DNA of 64,000 nt from Novosphingopyxis baekryungensis DSM 16222 (GTDB taxonomy: Bacteria > Pseudomonadota > Alphaproteobacteria > Sphingomonadales > Sphingomonadaceae), in the NCBI RefSeq assembly GCF_000420305.1, contig NZ_ATUR01000002.1, positions 1 through 64,000 on the forward strand, read 5' to 3'. Positions 41,266 to 49,145 of the stretch are shown in pieces. The notes beneath the pieces were generated by a model. The model made no database searches. It was not told the origin of the DNA and saw nothing but the letters and a program-made list of their open reading frames with translations. The translations under genes and the position numbers were made by a program. Position 1 is the first letter of the stretch, and every line of letters begins with the position of its first letter.

Positions 41266-41313
41266 ATACGGCGCTGGTCTGGCGTCCTTGAACGAGCTTA
41301 GGAGAAAATAATC

Positions 41314-41760
41314 ATGGCAATGAGCGGAGGCAATGACGACGGCTCCCCCATGATGGAGATGAATACGACGCCGCTGATTGACGTCATGCTCGTGCTTCTC
41401 ATCATGTTCATCATCACCATCCCCGTGCAGACGCACGCGGTGAAGATCGATCTGCCGGTGGACAGCGAAAGCACGACACCGCCAGTGGACCCGATCGTCA
41501 ACAAGGTGATCATCACGCCGGAAAACGTCATCCAGTGGAATGGTGAGCCGATCTCCCTGCAGCAGTTCGACCAGCTGTTGCAGCAGTCGCTGCAGTTGCC
41601 GGTGGAGCCCGAGCTGCAGTTCCAGCCTTCCCCGACGACGCGGTATCTGATCGTCGATGAGGCGCTGGCCTCCATCAAGCGGTCGGGCATCACCAAGTTC
41701 GGATTTGTCGGAAATGAACAGTTCCGTCAGTTCAACAAGGCTGCGGTCGCACCGCGCTAA
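41314..41760 (+). CDS. exbD: ExbD-family protein 2
   Basis: The protein has 148 residues. The helix is NTTPLIDVMLVLLIMFIITIPVQT, with the conserved Asp. The periplasmic part lacks the cysteines of the first ExbD and contains the usual TRYLIVDEALASIKRSGITKFGFVG end. Start AGGAGAAAAT is a good ribosome site. It is 48 bases after exbD 1 and is followed by a strong terminator. The two ExbD proteins may form a mixed dimer. Confidence 0.92.
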   Translation: MAMSGGNDDGSPMMEMNTTPLIDVMLVLLIMFIITIPVQTHAVKIDLPVDSESTTPPVDPIVNKVIITPENVIQWNGEPISLQQFDQLLQQSLQLPVEPELQFQPSPTTRYLIVDEALASIKRSGITKFGFVGNEQFRQFNKAAVAPR

Positions 41761-41786
41761 ACAGGGATCACTCTTCGGATCTCGAA

Positions 41787-41815
41787 GGGCGGCGCTTAAC
41801 AGCGCCGCCCTTTTT
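41787..41815 (+). terminator. Rho-independent terminator of the tonB-exb operon
   Basis: GGGCGGCGCT (41787-41796) pairs perfectly with AGCGCCGCCC (41801-41810) across TAAC, followed by TTTTT. It starts 26 bases after the second exbD stop and ends the operon. Confidence 0.95.
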
Positions 41816-42253
41816 CGTTGTTGGTCCATGACGCGTGCGCTGGTCCGCGCCGCTGACCGCGCTGGTGCGGCAAAGATGGGGGTCTGCACGCTCGGCTGAA
41901 AACCCGTCCGCCTGCTTTATCTCACGACGGCCGACTTGGCCCGGAACGGCAGCTTGCAGGAAGCGCAAAGGCCTAGCCCAGTAGTACCGCACGCGATTTG
42001 GCTGGGCTTCGCCGGTGAAGCGTGATGGCGCCTTCAATGCGTCTGCCCAACGCGACAGATCGGTCAGCCCTCGATGGTGCTGCCTGAGATCGCTGCTGGA
42101 GGAGCCTAGGTCGCTCGGATGGCGTCGTCAAAATCTGCCCGACGCGCTTGTCACAGCATCCACCGCTGGGTCTGCTAATGCCGTTCCCCGACTGACCACG
42201 CACGTGATGCGCGCTCTGCCGTCCCCTGCGCGCCTCAGACGCAACCAGGAAGC
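41816..42253. other. Gap without a gene
   Basis: These 438 bases lie between the exb terminator and the response-regulator stop. The short frames here (for example 42015-42257 plus, 41768-42037 minus) have no family resemblance and unusual composition. No RNA gene, hairpin with T tail, or repeat stands out. Confidence 0.5.
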
Positions 42254-42655
42254 TTAGTCCGCGTCGCCAATTAGCATGGTGGCCAGCTTGGTGATCATGG
42301 TATCGTTGGAGGCAGGCTTCGCGACGACGGGCGCGCCGAGACGCCGGATCAGCTCGCCCTGACGATCCAGATCGCCGGAATGCAGCAGGAACGGCACCGA
42401 TAGATCCAGCAGCCGCCGGGCAATGGGCTCGCAATTGGTCGTGCGCCCCAATGTGACGTCCAATATGGCCGCATCCGGGGTTTGCGCATCGATGTGCGCA
42501 TCCGCCCGCGTCACGGTGCGTGCGGTGATGACGGAGGCGCCGCACCTTTCAAGGGCGTGCTGCAGATCGAGCGCAATGAGCGGCTCGTCTTCCAGCACCA
42601 GGATGCATTTTCCGGCCAGCGCCGCCCGCGCGGTTTCGCTGGCCTTAATCGGCAT
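42254..42655 (-). CDS. Single-domain response regulator, partner of the LOV kinase
   Basis: The protein has 133 residues, a lone receiver domain: ILVLEDEPLIALDLQHALE (acidic Glu22-Asp23), phospho-acceptor D66 (AAILDVTLG), Ser/Thr switch in FLLHSGD and a Lys-Pro pair in VVAKPAS. There is no output domain. The start overlaps the kinase stop region by 11 bases, so both are made together. It would receive phosphate from the kinase or act as a phosphate sink. Confidence 0.9.
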   Translation of the reverse strand: MPIKASETARAALAGKCILVLEDEPLIALDLQHALERCGASVITARTVTRADAHIDAQTPDAAILDVTLGRTTNCEPIARRLLDLSVPFLLHSGDLDRQGELIRRLGAPVVAKPASNDTMITKLATMLIGDAD

Positions 42656-43700
42656 CGATCGGCACCCTGATCCGCACTTCGAGACCCATGGGCTTCCAGC
42701 TATGTTCGATGGTGCCTTCTGCCGCCGCCAGCAGGCGCGTCACAATGGCCACGCCGGTGCCTTGGTCCTGCGGCGGTTGATCGACCGGTGGCCCGCCCGT
42801 TTCCTTCCAGTCGAGCAGTATATCGTCCCCGTCACGGAGCCAGCTGATCGCCACCTCTCCATGTTCGGCACCGAGCGCACCATATTTGATGGCGTTGGTG
42901 GCCAGCTCATGCAGGGTCAGGCCAAGCATCGAGACGATATTGGTATCGAGCCGAATGCGATCGCCATGATAGCTGATCTTCTTGCCCCCGCCATCATAGG
43001 GGCCGAGCACCGCCTTGGTCATCTGCCCGATATCGGTGCTGCCGGATTTGGCCTCATCCAGCGTGCTTTCATAGGCCCGGCCCAGCGCCTGAATGCGCGA
43101 GGTGATCCAGTCGGCCATCGCCGGCTGCTGCCGTTCCCGCCCGGCCATGTTGACGATGGCCGAAATGACGGAAAACATGTTCTTGATGCGATGGCTCAGT
43201 TCCCGCGCCATCATCCGCGCATGCTGTTCGTCCGCCCGCGCGGCGTTGACGTCGGTCACGTCCCACTGGCTGCCGAACAGATATTTCAGCTCGTTCTTGT
43301 CATCGTAGATCGGGCCGATGTGCAGGGCATTCCAGAAGGGCGTGCCGTCCTTCTTGTAATTGAGGATTTCCACCACGGCGACCGCGCGGGCTTCCACCGC
43401 ATCGCGCAGCTTGTTCACGGTTTGCCGGTCGGTATCGACGCCCTGCAGAAAACGGCAATTATGGCCGAGAATTTCCTCCTCGTCATAACCGGTCAGCTCC
43501 CGGAAGGCGCGATTGCAGAAGACGATCGGATCGTCCTCCTGATTCGGATCGGTCAGACAGATCGCCATGCGGGTCTGCGCCATGGCCTGTTCGAACAGAA
43601 GCCCGGACGCGCCGGAAAACCGGCCTTCATTCTCCACGCTGCGGAACCGCCCAGGCGAATTGTCGAACGCCGTGTGCGACTGATCATATTTGTCGGCCAT
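42645..43700 (-). CDS. LOV-domain histidine kinase (blue-light sensor)
   Basis: The protein has 351 residues. The PAS/LOV domain (about 35-150) contains GHNCRFLQG at 79-87, whose Cys82 is the flavin-adduct cysteine of LOV photoreceptors. The kinase part is of the HWE/HisKA2 class: His170 in ELSHRIKNMFSVISAIV, and the ATPase LTLHELATNAIKYGALG with later GTGVAIVTRLL. No membrane helix is present, so it is cytoplasmic. Blue light would trigger phosphorylation of the overlapping response regulator. Confidence 0.93.
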   Translation of the reverse strand: MADKYDQSHTAFDNSPGRFRSVENEGRFSGASGLLFEQAMAQTRMAICLTDPNQEDDPIVFCNRAFRELTGYDEEEILGHNCRFLQGVDTDRQTVNKLRDAVEARAVAVVEILNYKKDGTPFWNALHIGPIYDDKNELKYLFGSQWDVTDVNAARADEQHARMMARELSHRIKNMFSVISAIVNMAGRERQQPAMADWITSRIQALGRAYESTLDEAKSGSTDIGQMTKAVLGPYDGGGKKISYHGDRIRLDTNIVSMLGLTLHELATNAIKYGALGAEHGEVAISWLRDGDDILLDWKETGGPPVDQPPQDQGTGVAIVTRLLAAAEGTIEHSWKPMGLEVRIRVPIDAD

Positions 43701-43765
43701 GCCGCAGAATTAGCAGAAAAAAGCCGGTGCACCAGCCCCCAGAACGGCCGCCCTGATCCTGCGGG

Positions 43766-45544
43766 TTACGCGCCTTCGAACTGCAATTTGGCGAGGCGCG
43801 CATACAGGCCCCCGCCGGCCTCCAGCGCATCATGGCTGCCCTGCTCCACGATCCGGCCCTGGTCCATCACGATGATGCGATTGGCCGAACGGACGGTGGC
43901 CAGGCGGTGGGCGATGACCACGGTGGTGCGGTCCACCATCAGCCGTTCGAGCGCATCCTGCACCAGCCGCTCGCTTTCGGCATCCAGCGCGCTGGTGGCC
44001 TCGTCCAGCAGCAGGATCGGCGCGGTGCGCAGCATGGCACGCGCGATGGCGATGCGCTGGCGCTGCCCGCCCGAAAGGCGCGCGCCGCCTTCGCCCAGAT
44101 AGGTGTCGAGCCCTTCCGGAAGCCCGCGCAGGAACGTCTCCGCATTGGCCAGCCGCGCCGTTTCCCATAGCTCTTCATCGGCGGCGTCCCACCGGCCATA
44201 GCGCAGATTGTCGCGCGCGCTGGCGGCGAAGAGCACGGTTTCCTGCGGCACATAGGCGATGCGCTGCCGCAGCTCCGCCGGATCGGCGCTGGACAGCGGC
44301 ACGCCATCGATGCGCACCGTGCCGCGCTGCGGATCGTAAAAGCGTAAGGCCAGCTGGAACAGGGTGGATTTACCGGCGCCCGATGGGCCGACCACCGCCA
44401 CCGTTTCGCCCGGCTCCACGGTAAGGGTGAAATCGTCCAGCGCCCGGTCATCGGGCCGGGTGGGGTAGCGGAAGGTGACCGAATCGAACGACAGGCTGCC
44501 GCGCGGCGCGGGCATCGCCACCGCCTTGGGTCCACGGCTGATATCGGGCGCGGCCTGCAGCAGTTCGCCCAGCCGCCCGGCTGCGCCCGCGCCGCGCAGG
44601 ATATCGCCCCACACTTCGGTCAGCGCGCCAAAGCTGCTGGCGGTGAGCACGCCGGCAAAGATGAAGGCGGTGATGGTGCCGCCGGTTAGCCGCCCGGCCA
44701 CCACATCGGCCGCGCCCTCCCACATGATGCCGGTAATCGCGCTGAAGATCATGGTGATGACCACCAGCGTCAGCGCCGCGCGCCATGTGATGCGGCGGCA
44801 GGCGGTCTCGAAACTGGCTTCGACCGCCTGGGCAAACCGGCCACGCTCCCGCGCTTCCTGCCCGAAGGCCTGGACGATCTTCATCGCCCCCAGCGTTTCG
44901 GAGGTCATCGCGCCGACATCGGCAATGCGATCCTGGCTGGCGCGGGACACATCGCGCACCTTGCGGCCGATCAGCACGATCGGCACGATGATCAGCGGAA
45001 TGCCGATCACCAGCATGGTGGCTAGCCCCGGCGCCAGAACGAACAGATAGATGATGCCGCCGATGCCCAGCACCACATTGCGCAACGCGATCGACACGGT
45101 GGTGCCCACGGTCTGTTCGATCACCGAGGTATCGGCGGTGAGGCGCGAGGATATTTCGCTCGGGCGGTTTTCCTCGAAGAAGCGCGGCGCCTGGCCCAGC
45201 AGATTGGCGTGCACGTCGCGCCGCAGATCGGCCACCACCCGCTCGCCCAGCCAGCTGACGAAATAGAAACGCGCGGCGGTGGCGATCGCCAGCACGCCGA
45301 CGATCATGAACATGTAATGGAAATAGGGCGCGATATTGCCGGTCTGCGATCCGAAACCCTTGTCCACCATCTGCTGCAACTGGCGCGGGATGGCCAGCGT
45401 GGCCAGCGCGGCCAGCAGCAGCGCGATCGCCGCATAGGCCAACTGCTTGGGATATCGCAGCAGATAGCGGAACACGATTTTGAGGCTGCCGATATGGCGC
45501 ACCGCGCCCGGCTCGATCGCTGCTTTCGTGGGGGTTCTGGCCAT
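43766..45544 (-). CDS. ABC exporter (fused permease and ATPase)
   Basis: The protein has 592 residues. Six membrane helices (about 30-320) belong to the ABC-B type permease (VSIALRNVVLGIGGIIYLFVLAP; GKVRD-like RKVRDVSRASQDRIADVGAMTSETLGAMKIVQAFGQE). The ATPase has Walker A GPSGAGKST, signature LSGGQRQRIAIARA, Walker B ILLLDEATSALDAES and H-loop HRLATV. It is a half-transporter that dimerises. The substrate could be a lipid or drug; no neighbour tells. Confidence 0.93.
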   Translation of the reverse strand: MARTPTKAAIEPGAVRHIGSLKIVFRYLLRYPKQLAYAAIALLLAALATLAIPRQLQQMVDKGFGSQTGNIAPYFHYMFMIVGVLAIATAARFYFVSWLGERVVADLRRDVHANLLGQAPRFFEENRPSEISSRLTADTSVIEQTVGTTVSIALRNVVLGIGGIIYLFVLAPGLATMLVIGIPLIIVPIVLIGRKVRDVSRASQDRIADVGAMTSETLGAMKIVQAFGQEARERGRFAQAVEASFETACRRITWRAALTLVVITMIFSAITGIMWEGAADVVAGRLTGGTITAFIFAGVLTASSFGALTEVWGDILRGAGAAGRLGELLQAAPDISRGPKAVAMPAPRGSLSFDSVTFRYPTRPDDRALDDFTLTVEPGETVAVVGPSGAGKSTLFQLALRFYDPQRGTVRIDGVPLSSADPAELRQRIAYVPQETVLFAASARDNLRYGRWDAADEELWETARLANAETFLRGLPEGLDTYLGEGGARLSGGQRQRIAIARAMLRTAPILLLDEATSALDAESERLVQDALERLMVDRTTVVIAHRLATVRSANRIIVMDQGRIVEQGSHDALEAGGGLYARLAKLQFEGA

Positions 45545-45684
45545 GCCAGCGCGTTAGCAGGGGCGGGTGGACGTGGATAGTAGGGATGCAGCGCGGCCGG
45601 CGCGCGTCGCGGCCCGGCCCGGCCCGGACCTTGCCCCTGCGGCTCCGGCGGCCACCGGCATGCCGGTGCAGCATCGCCACGGCG

Positions 45685-45695
45685 CTGCATTGCAA
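45685..45695. promoter_or_regulatory. Possible PhaR-type site upstream of phaZ
   Basis: CTGCATTGCAA (45685-45695) fits the CTGC-N3-GCAG pattern described for alphaproteobacterial PhaR repressors except for the last base. It also contains the palindrome TGCA-T-TGCA. It lies 57 bases before the PHB depolymerase start. The link to PhaR is inference from pattern and gene function only. Confidence 0.3.
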
Positions 45696-45751
45696 CATTC
45701 ATCATTTTGTGCCTACATATGGGCAACATACCGATTATTCGAAGGACCAGC

Positions 45752-46969
45752 ATGCTCTACAGCAGCTATGAAATGCAGCGATCGCTCCTCGCCGGTGCCA
45801 GCGTTTTTGCCAATATGGGTGCCAACCTCCTTACCAACCCGCTGAATCCCATGTCTTATCTGGGTGGCGGACCGGTGCTGGCCTCGGCCCTCGATGTGTT
45901 CGCGCATGCGGCCAGCCCGCGCGGAAAACCGGCGTTCGGGATCGAATCCGTAGAGGTCGACGGGAAGACCGTGGCGGTGAAAGAGGAGATTGCGCTGCGC
46001 AAATCCTTCGGCCAGCTCAAGCATTTCGTGAAGGAAGGCGTGAGCGATCAGCCCCGCCTGCTGATCGTGGCGCCCATGTCCGGCCATTTCGCCACGCTGC
46101 TGCGCGGCACGGTGGAGCGCATGCTGCCCGGCCATGATGTCTATATCACCGACTGGCGCGACGCGAAGAACGTGCCCCTGAGCGAGGGGTCGTTCGATCT
46201 CGACGATTATATCGATTATGTGGTCGATTTCCTGGAGGAGATCGGCCCCGGCGCGCACATGCTGGCGGTGTGCCAGCCGTCGGTGCCCTGCTATGCCGCC
46301 ACCGCCTTCATGGCGCAGGACAAGAACCCCTGCGTGCCCAGAACGCTGACGCTGATGGGCGGCCCAGTCGATACGCGCGAGGCCCCGACGGCGGTGAATA
46401 CCCTGGCGACCGAGCGGCCGCATGCCTGGTTCCAGCAGAATGTGATTGCCACCATCCCGGCCATGTATCCGGGCGCGGGGCGCAAGGTTTATCCGGGCTT
46501 CCTGCAGCTGGCCGGCTTCATGTCGATGAACCTCGGCAGCCATCTCAACAGCCATTGGGAGATGTTCAAGCATCTGGTCAAAGGCGACGATGAAAGCGCC
46601 ACCGCCAGCAAGGATTTCTACGAGGAATATCGCTCGGTCTGCGACATGACCGCCGAATTCTATCTGCAGACGATCGAGATCGTGTTCCAGACCCATGCCC
46701 TGCCCAAGGGCGAGTGGCTGCACCGTGGCCGCCTGGTGGACCCCAGCGCGATCACCGAGACGGCGGTGCTGGCGATCGAAGGCGAGATGGACGATATCAG
46801 CGGCCTGGGCCAGACCAAGGCGTCGCTGACATTGGCGACCAAGCTGCCCGACGAGAACAAGCGCTATTATATGGCCGAAGGCGCGGGCCATTACGGCATC
46901 TTCAACGGCAGCAAGTGGCGCACCAAGGTGGCCCCGGTCGTGGAAGAATGGATTGCCAAGTTCGACTAG
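45752..46969 (+). CDS. phaZ: Intracellular poly(3-hydroxybutyrate) depolymerase PhaZ
   Basis: The protein has 405 residues from ATG 45752 (MLYSSYEMQRS, the usual family start). The alpha/beta-hydrolase core has the nucleophile Cys174 in AVCQPSVP, which replaces the lipase-box serine in this class. Other family blocks are LIVAPMSGHFATLLRGTVERMLPGHDVYITDWRDAKNVP and YMAEGAGHYGIFNGSKWR (catalytic His). It mobilises PHB granules. No phaC or phasin gene is in the window. Confidence 0.95.
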   Translation: MLYSSYEMQRSLLAGASVFANMGANLLTNPLNPMSYLGGGPVLASALDVFAHAASPRGKPAFGIESVEVDGKTVAVKEEIALRKSFGQLKHFVKEGVSDQPRLLIVAPMSGHFATLLRGTVERMLPGHDVYITDWRDAKNVPLSEGSFDLDDYIDYVVDFLEEIGPGAHMLAVCQPSVPCYAATAFMAQDKNPCVPRTLTLMGGPVDTREAPTAVNTLATERPHAWFQQNVIATIPAMYPGAGRKVYPGFLQLAGFMSMNLGSHLNSHWEMFKHLVKGDDESATASKDFYEEYRSVCDMTAEFYLQTIEIVFQTHALPKGEWLHRGRLVDPSAITETAVLAIEGEMDDISGLGQTKASLTLATKLPDENKRYYMAEGAGHYGIFNGSKWRTKVAPVVEEWIAKFD

Positions 46970-46985
46970 CGGGCAGGCGGGGCCG

Positions 46986-47525
46986 GTGACGGCCGCGCCC
47001 ACGCTGCTGACCGGGCGCCTGCGTCTGCGCGCCCATGAGCTGCGCGATTTCGAGCCCGTGCTGGCGATGTCCGCGGATCCGGCGGTGCACCGCTTCATCG
47101 GCGGCGCGCCGGCCGATCGTGCGCAGGTCTGGGAAAAATTCCTGCGCGGCCCCGGTTTCTGGCCGCTGCTCGGCTTTGGCCTGTGGGTGGTGGAAGAGCG
47201 GGCGGCGGGGGCCTTTGTCGGCCAGATCGGCTTCGGGCGGTTCGAACGCGCCATCGACCCGTCATTGCCCGACTGGCCGGAAGGTGCCTGGGTGCTGGCG
47301 TCCGAACATCATGGCAAGGGGTTTGCCAGCGAGGCGCTGGCGGCGGCGCTGGCCTGGGCGGATGACGCGCTTCGCAGCCCGCTATGCTGCATCATCGCGC
47401 CGGAAAATGGCGGGTCGCTCGCTCTGGCGCATCGGCACGGCTTTCGCGACGTCCGCCGCGCCGCCTATCATGGGGCGGACACCACGGTGCTGGAACGACC
47501 GGCGCCGCCTGCCGTGAGCGCCTGA
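46986..47525 (+). CDS. GNAT N-acetyltransferase (RimJ-like)
   Basis: The protein has 179 residues from GTG 46986; an ATG at 46953 would overlap phaZ by 17 bases. The fold follows RimJ-type enzymes: LLTGRLRLRAHELRDFEPVLAMSADPAVHRFIGG, FVGQIGFGRF, HHGKGFASEALAAALAWADD (acetyl-CoA loop) and IAPENGGSLALAHRHGFRDV. It may acetylate a protein N-terminus or small molecule. Start choice is uncertain. Confidence 0.85.
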   Translation: MTAAPTLLTGRLRLRAHELRDFEPVLAMSADPAVHRFIGGAPADRAQVWEKFLRGPGFWPLLGFGLWVVEERAAGAFVGQIGFGRFERAIDPSLPDWPEGAWVLASEHHGKGFASEALAAALAWADDALRSPLCCIIAPENGGSLALAHRHGFRDVRRAAYHGADTTVLERPAPPAVSA

Positions 47526-47555
47526 CCGTACCGGCGCCGCGTCCTCTCATGACAT

Positions 47556-47585
47556 AAAAAAGGCCCCGGACGAGGGGGCCTTTTT
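47556..47585. terminator. Bidirectional rho-independent terminator
   Basis: AAAAAAGGCCCC pairs with GGGGGCCTTTTT across a short loop. The A and T runs make it work on both strands. It sits between the GNAT gene (plus) and the stress-protein gene (minus) and ends both. Confidence 0.93.
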
Positions 47586-47607
47586 CATTGGGTAGAAGGC
47601 GCAAGCC

Positions 47608-48090
47608 TTACATGGTCGTTTCGATATGCTTCTGGTTCGGATCGCCATAATTGATGTCGCCGCCGAACAGCATTTTCAGCTTGTTGCCGACCGACAGGTC
47701 CGCTTCCCACATTTCCGCATTCTTCATGTCGAAGCGCAGCAGGGTAAGGTTCGGATCGTCCTTGCCGCCATCGAACCAGGATTCGATCGCGTTCGACCAG
47801 AATTTGTCGATCAGGCCGCGGTCGTCGCTGACCGACAGCATGCCGGAGATGCAGGCAAAGAAGTCATGGCCCTTGCCGGAAAACTGCACCATCGCTTCGG
47901 GATGGGACACGAGGCCGGTGGCCAGACGGTTGTCCTTGCGCGCGTAGAAGAACAGGCTGTTGGGGATATCGTCGTCGAACTGCGCGGTCATCGGTTCGGA
48001 ATGCGCGTTCTGGGCGGGAAGGCCGATCATGACGAAGGGGCTCTTGTCGAGCGCTTCCCAGAATTTCTTGATAATCTCTTTGTTGTCCAT
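47608..48090 (-). CDS. Pyridoxamine-phosphate-oxidase-fold general stress protein
   Basis: The protein has 160 residues from ATG 48090 (AAGGAGC ribosome site). A split-barrel flavin-binding fold is indicated by FVMIGLPAQNAHSEPMTAQFDDDIPNSLFFYARKDNRLATGLVSHPEAMVQFSGKGHDFFACISGMLSVSDD. The block DKFWSNAIESWFDGGKDDPNLTLLRFDMKNAEMWE completes the pattern of the general-stress-26 type. It is not PdxH; the substrate may be F420- or FMN-like. It shares the terminator above. Confidence 0.88.
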   Translation of the reverse strand: MDNKEIIKKFWEALDKSPFVMIGLPAQNAHSEPMTAQFDDDIPNSLFFYARKDNRLATGLVSHPEAMVQFSGKGHDFFACISGMLSVSDDRGLIDKFWSNAIESWFDGGKDDPNLTLLRFDMKNAEMWEADLSVGNKLKMLFGGDINYGDPNQKHIETTM

Positions 48091-48267
48091 TGTTGGGCTC
48101 CTTCTGTGTTTCATAGGTCCAAACGTGTGGCCCCTGCGGAACGTTCCCATCGCGCGGGTGCCCCATCACGCGGAGGCTGGCCCGATCGGCCCTTGAAAAT
48201 CATCGGCAAGGCGGCAAACAGGGGATGCAGCAGGCCAATCGACCATATCGGCACCAAAGGATTGATC

Positions 48268-48993
48268 ATGGGCACAGTAACGAGCAGCGTGACCACCGGC
48301 ACGCGCAAGCGCAAGCTGGACCCGGCGGCCAATCCCGCAAAGTTGAAGAAGATCGGCCAGATCACCACGCGCAAGCTGAACGCCAACCCCTATGTCCAGC
48401 ATGTCGATGTCGAAGGGGCGCAGGTCTATGTCTATCAGAACTTCCTGCCGGCGGCGGATTGCCAGCTGCTGATCGACCGGATCGATGCCGAGGCGGTGCC
48501 GTCCACCCTGTATGAAGGCACCGAAACCAAGAATTTCCGCACCAGCTACAGCTGCCATCTGAGCAGTTACGATGCCGATGTCTCGCGGATCGAGAACCGC
48601 ATGGCTGAGGTGCTGGGCATCGACAATCATTTCTCCGAAACCATGCAGGGCCAGCGCTATCAGATGGGCCAGGAGTTCAAGCCGCACCATGATTTCTTCC
48701 ATGTCGGCGAAGGCTATTGGCAGCAGGAGCGCAGCAAGGGCGGGCAGCGCAGCTGGACCGCGATGATCTTCCTGAACGAGGTGCCGGAGGGCGGGCAGAC
48801 CGAATTTCCGCAGCTCGGTATCGGGGTGGAGCCCAAGCAGGGCATGATGCTGATCTGGAACAATATGCGGCCCGACGGCCTGCCCAATATGAAGACGCTG
48901 CACGCCGGCACGCCGGTGAAGCTGGGCACCAAATATGTCATCACCAAATGGTTTCGCCAGAACAACTGGCTGAAGCTGGCGATGGCGGACTGA
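48268..48993 (+). CDS. Prolyl-4-hydroxylase-like 2OG-Fe(II) dioxygenase
   Basis: The protein has 241 residues from ATG 48268. The P4H domain has the HxD...H iron triad: PHHDFF (H and D), LHAGTPVKLGTKYVITKWFR (distal His and 2OG-binding Lys). Other blocks are RTSYSCHLSS, GQRYQMGQEF, WTAMIFLNEVPEGGQTEFPQLG. The first 40 residues are basic (KRKLD...KLKKIGQ). It would hydroxylate a protein proline or other residue. Confidence 0.9.
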   Translation: MGTVTSSVTTGTRKRKLDPAANPAKLKKIGQITTRKLNANPYVQHVDVEGAQVYVYQNFLPAADCQLLIDRIDAEAVPSTLYEGTETKNFRTSYSCHLSSYDADVSRIENRMAEVLGIDNHFSETMQGQRYQMGQEFKPHHDFFHVGEGYWQQERSKGGQRSWTAMIFLNEVPEGGQTEFPQLGIGVEPKQGMMLIWNNMRPDGLPNMKTLHAGTPVKLGTKYVITKWFRQNNWLKLAMAD

Positions 48994-49145
48994 CGATCGC
49001 TTTCTCTTGGGGCGGCGGACATGCTCGTCCCGCCAGGCGAGACGTTTATCGATGGCCGATTGCGTTCCCGGCGCACATGCTATTGCTGGTGGCCGCAACA
49101 TGGGGCCGCGCAGCAAGCGTGACCTCGCATAACGGGGATGATTCC

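Noticed and set aside
42015-42257. An 80-codon plus frame between exbD and the response regulator
   Set aside because: Low-confidence composition and no motif; overlaps the end of a real gene.
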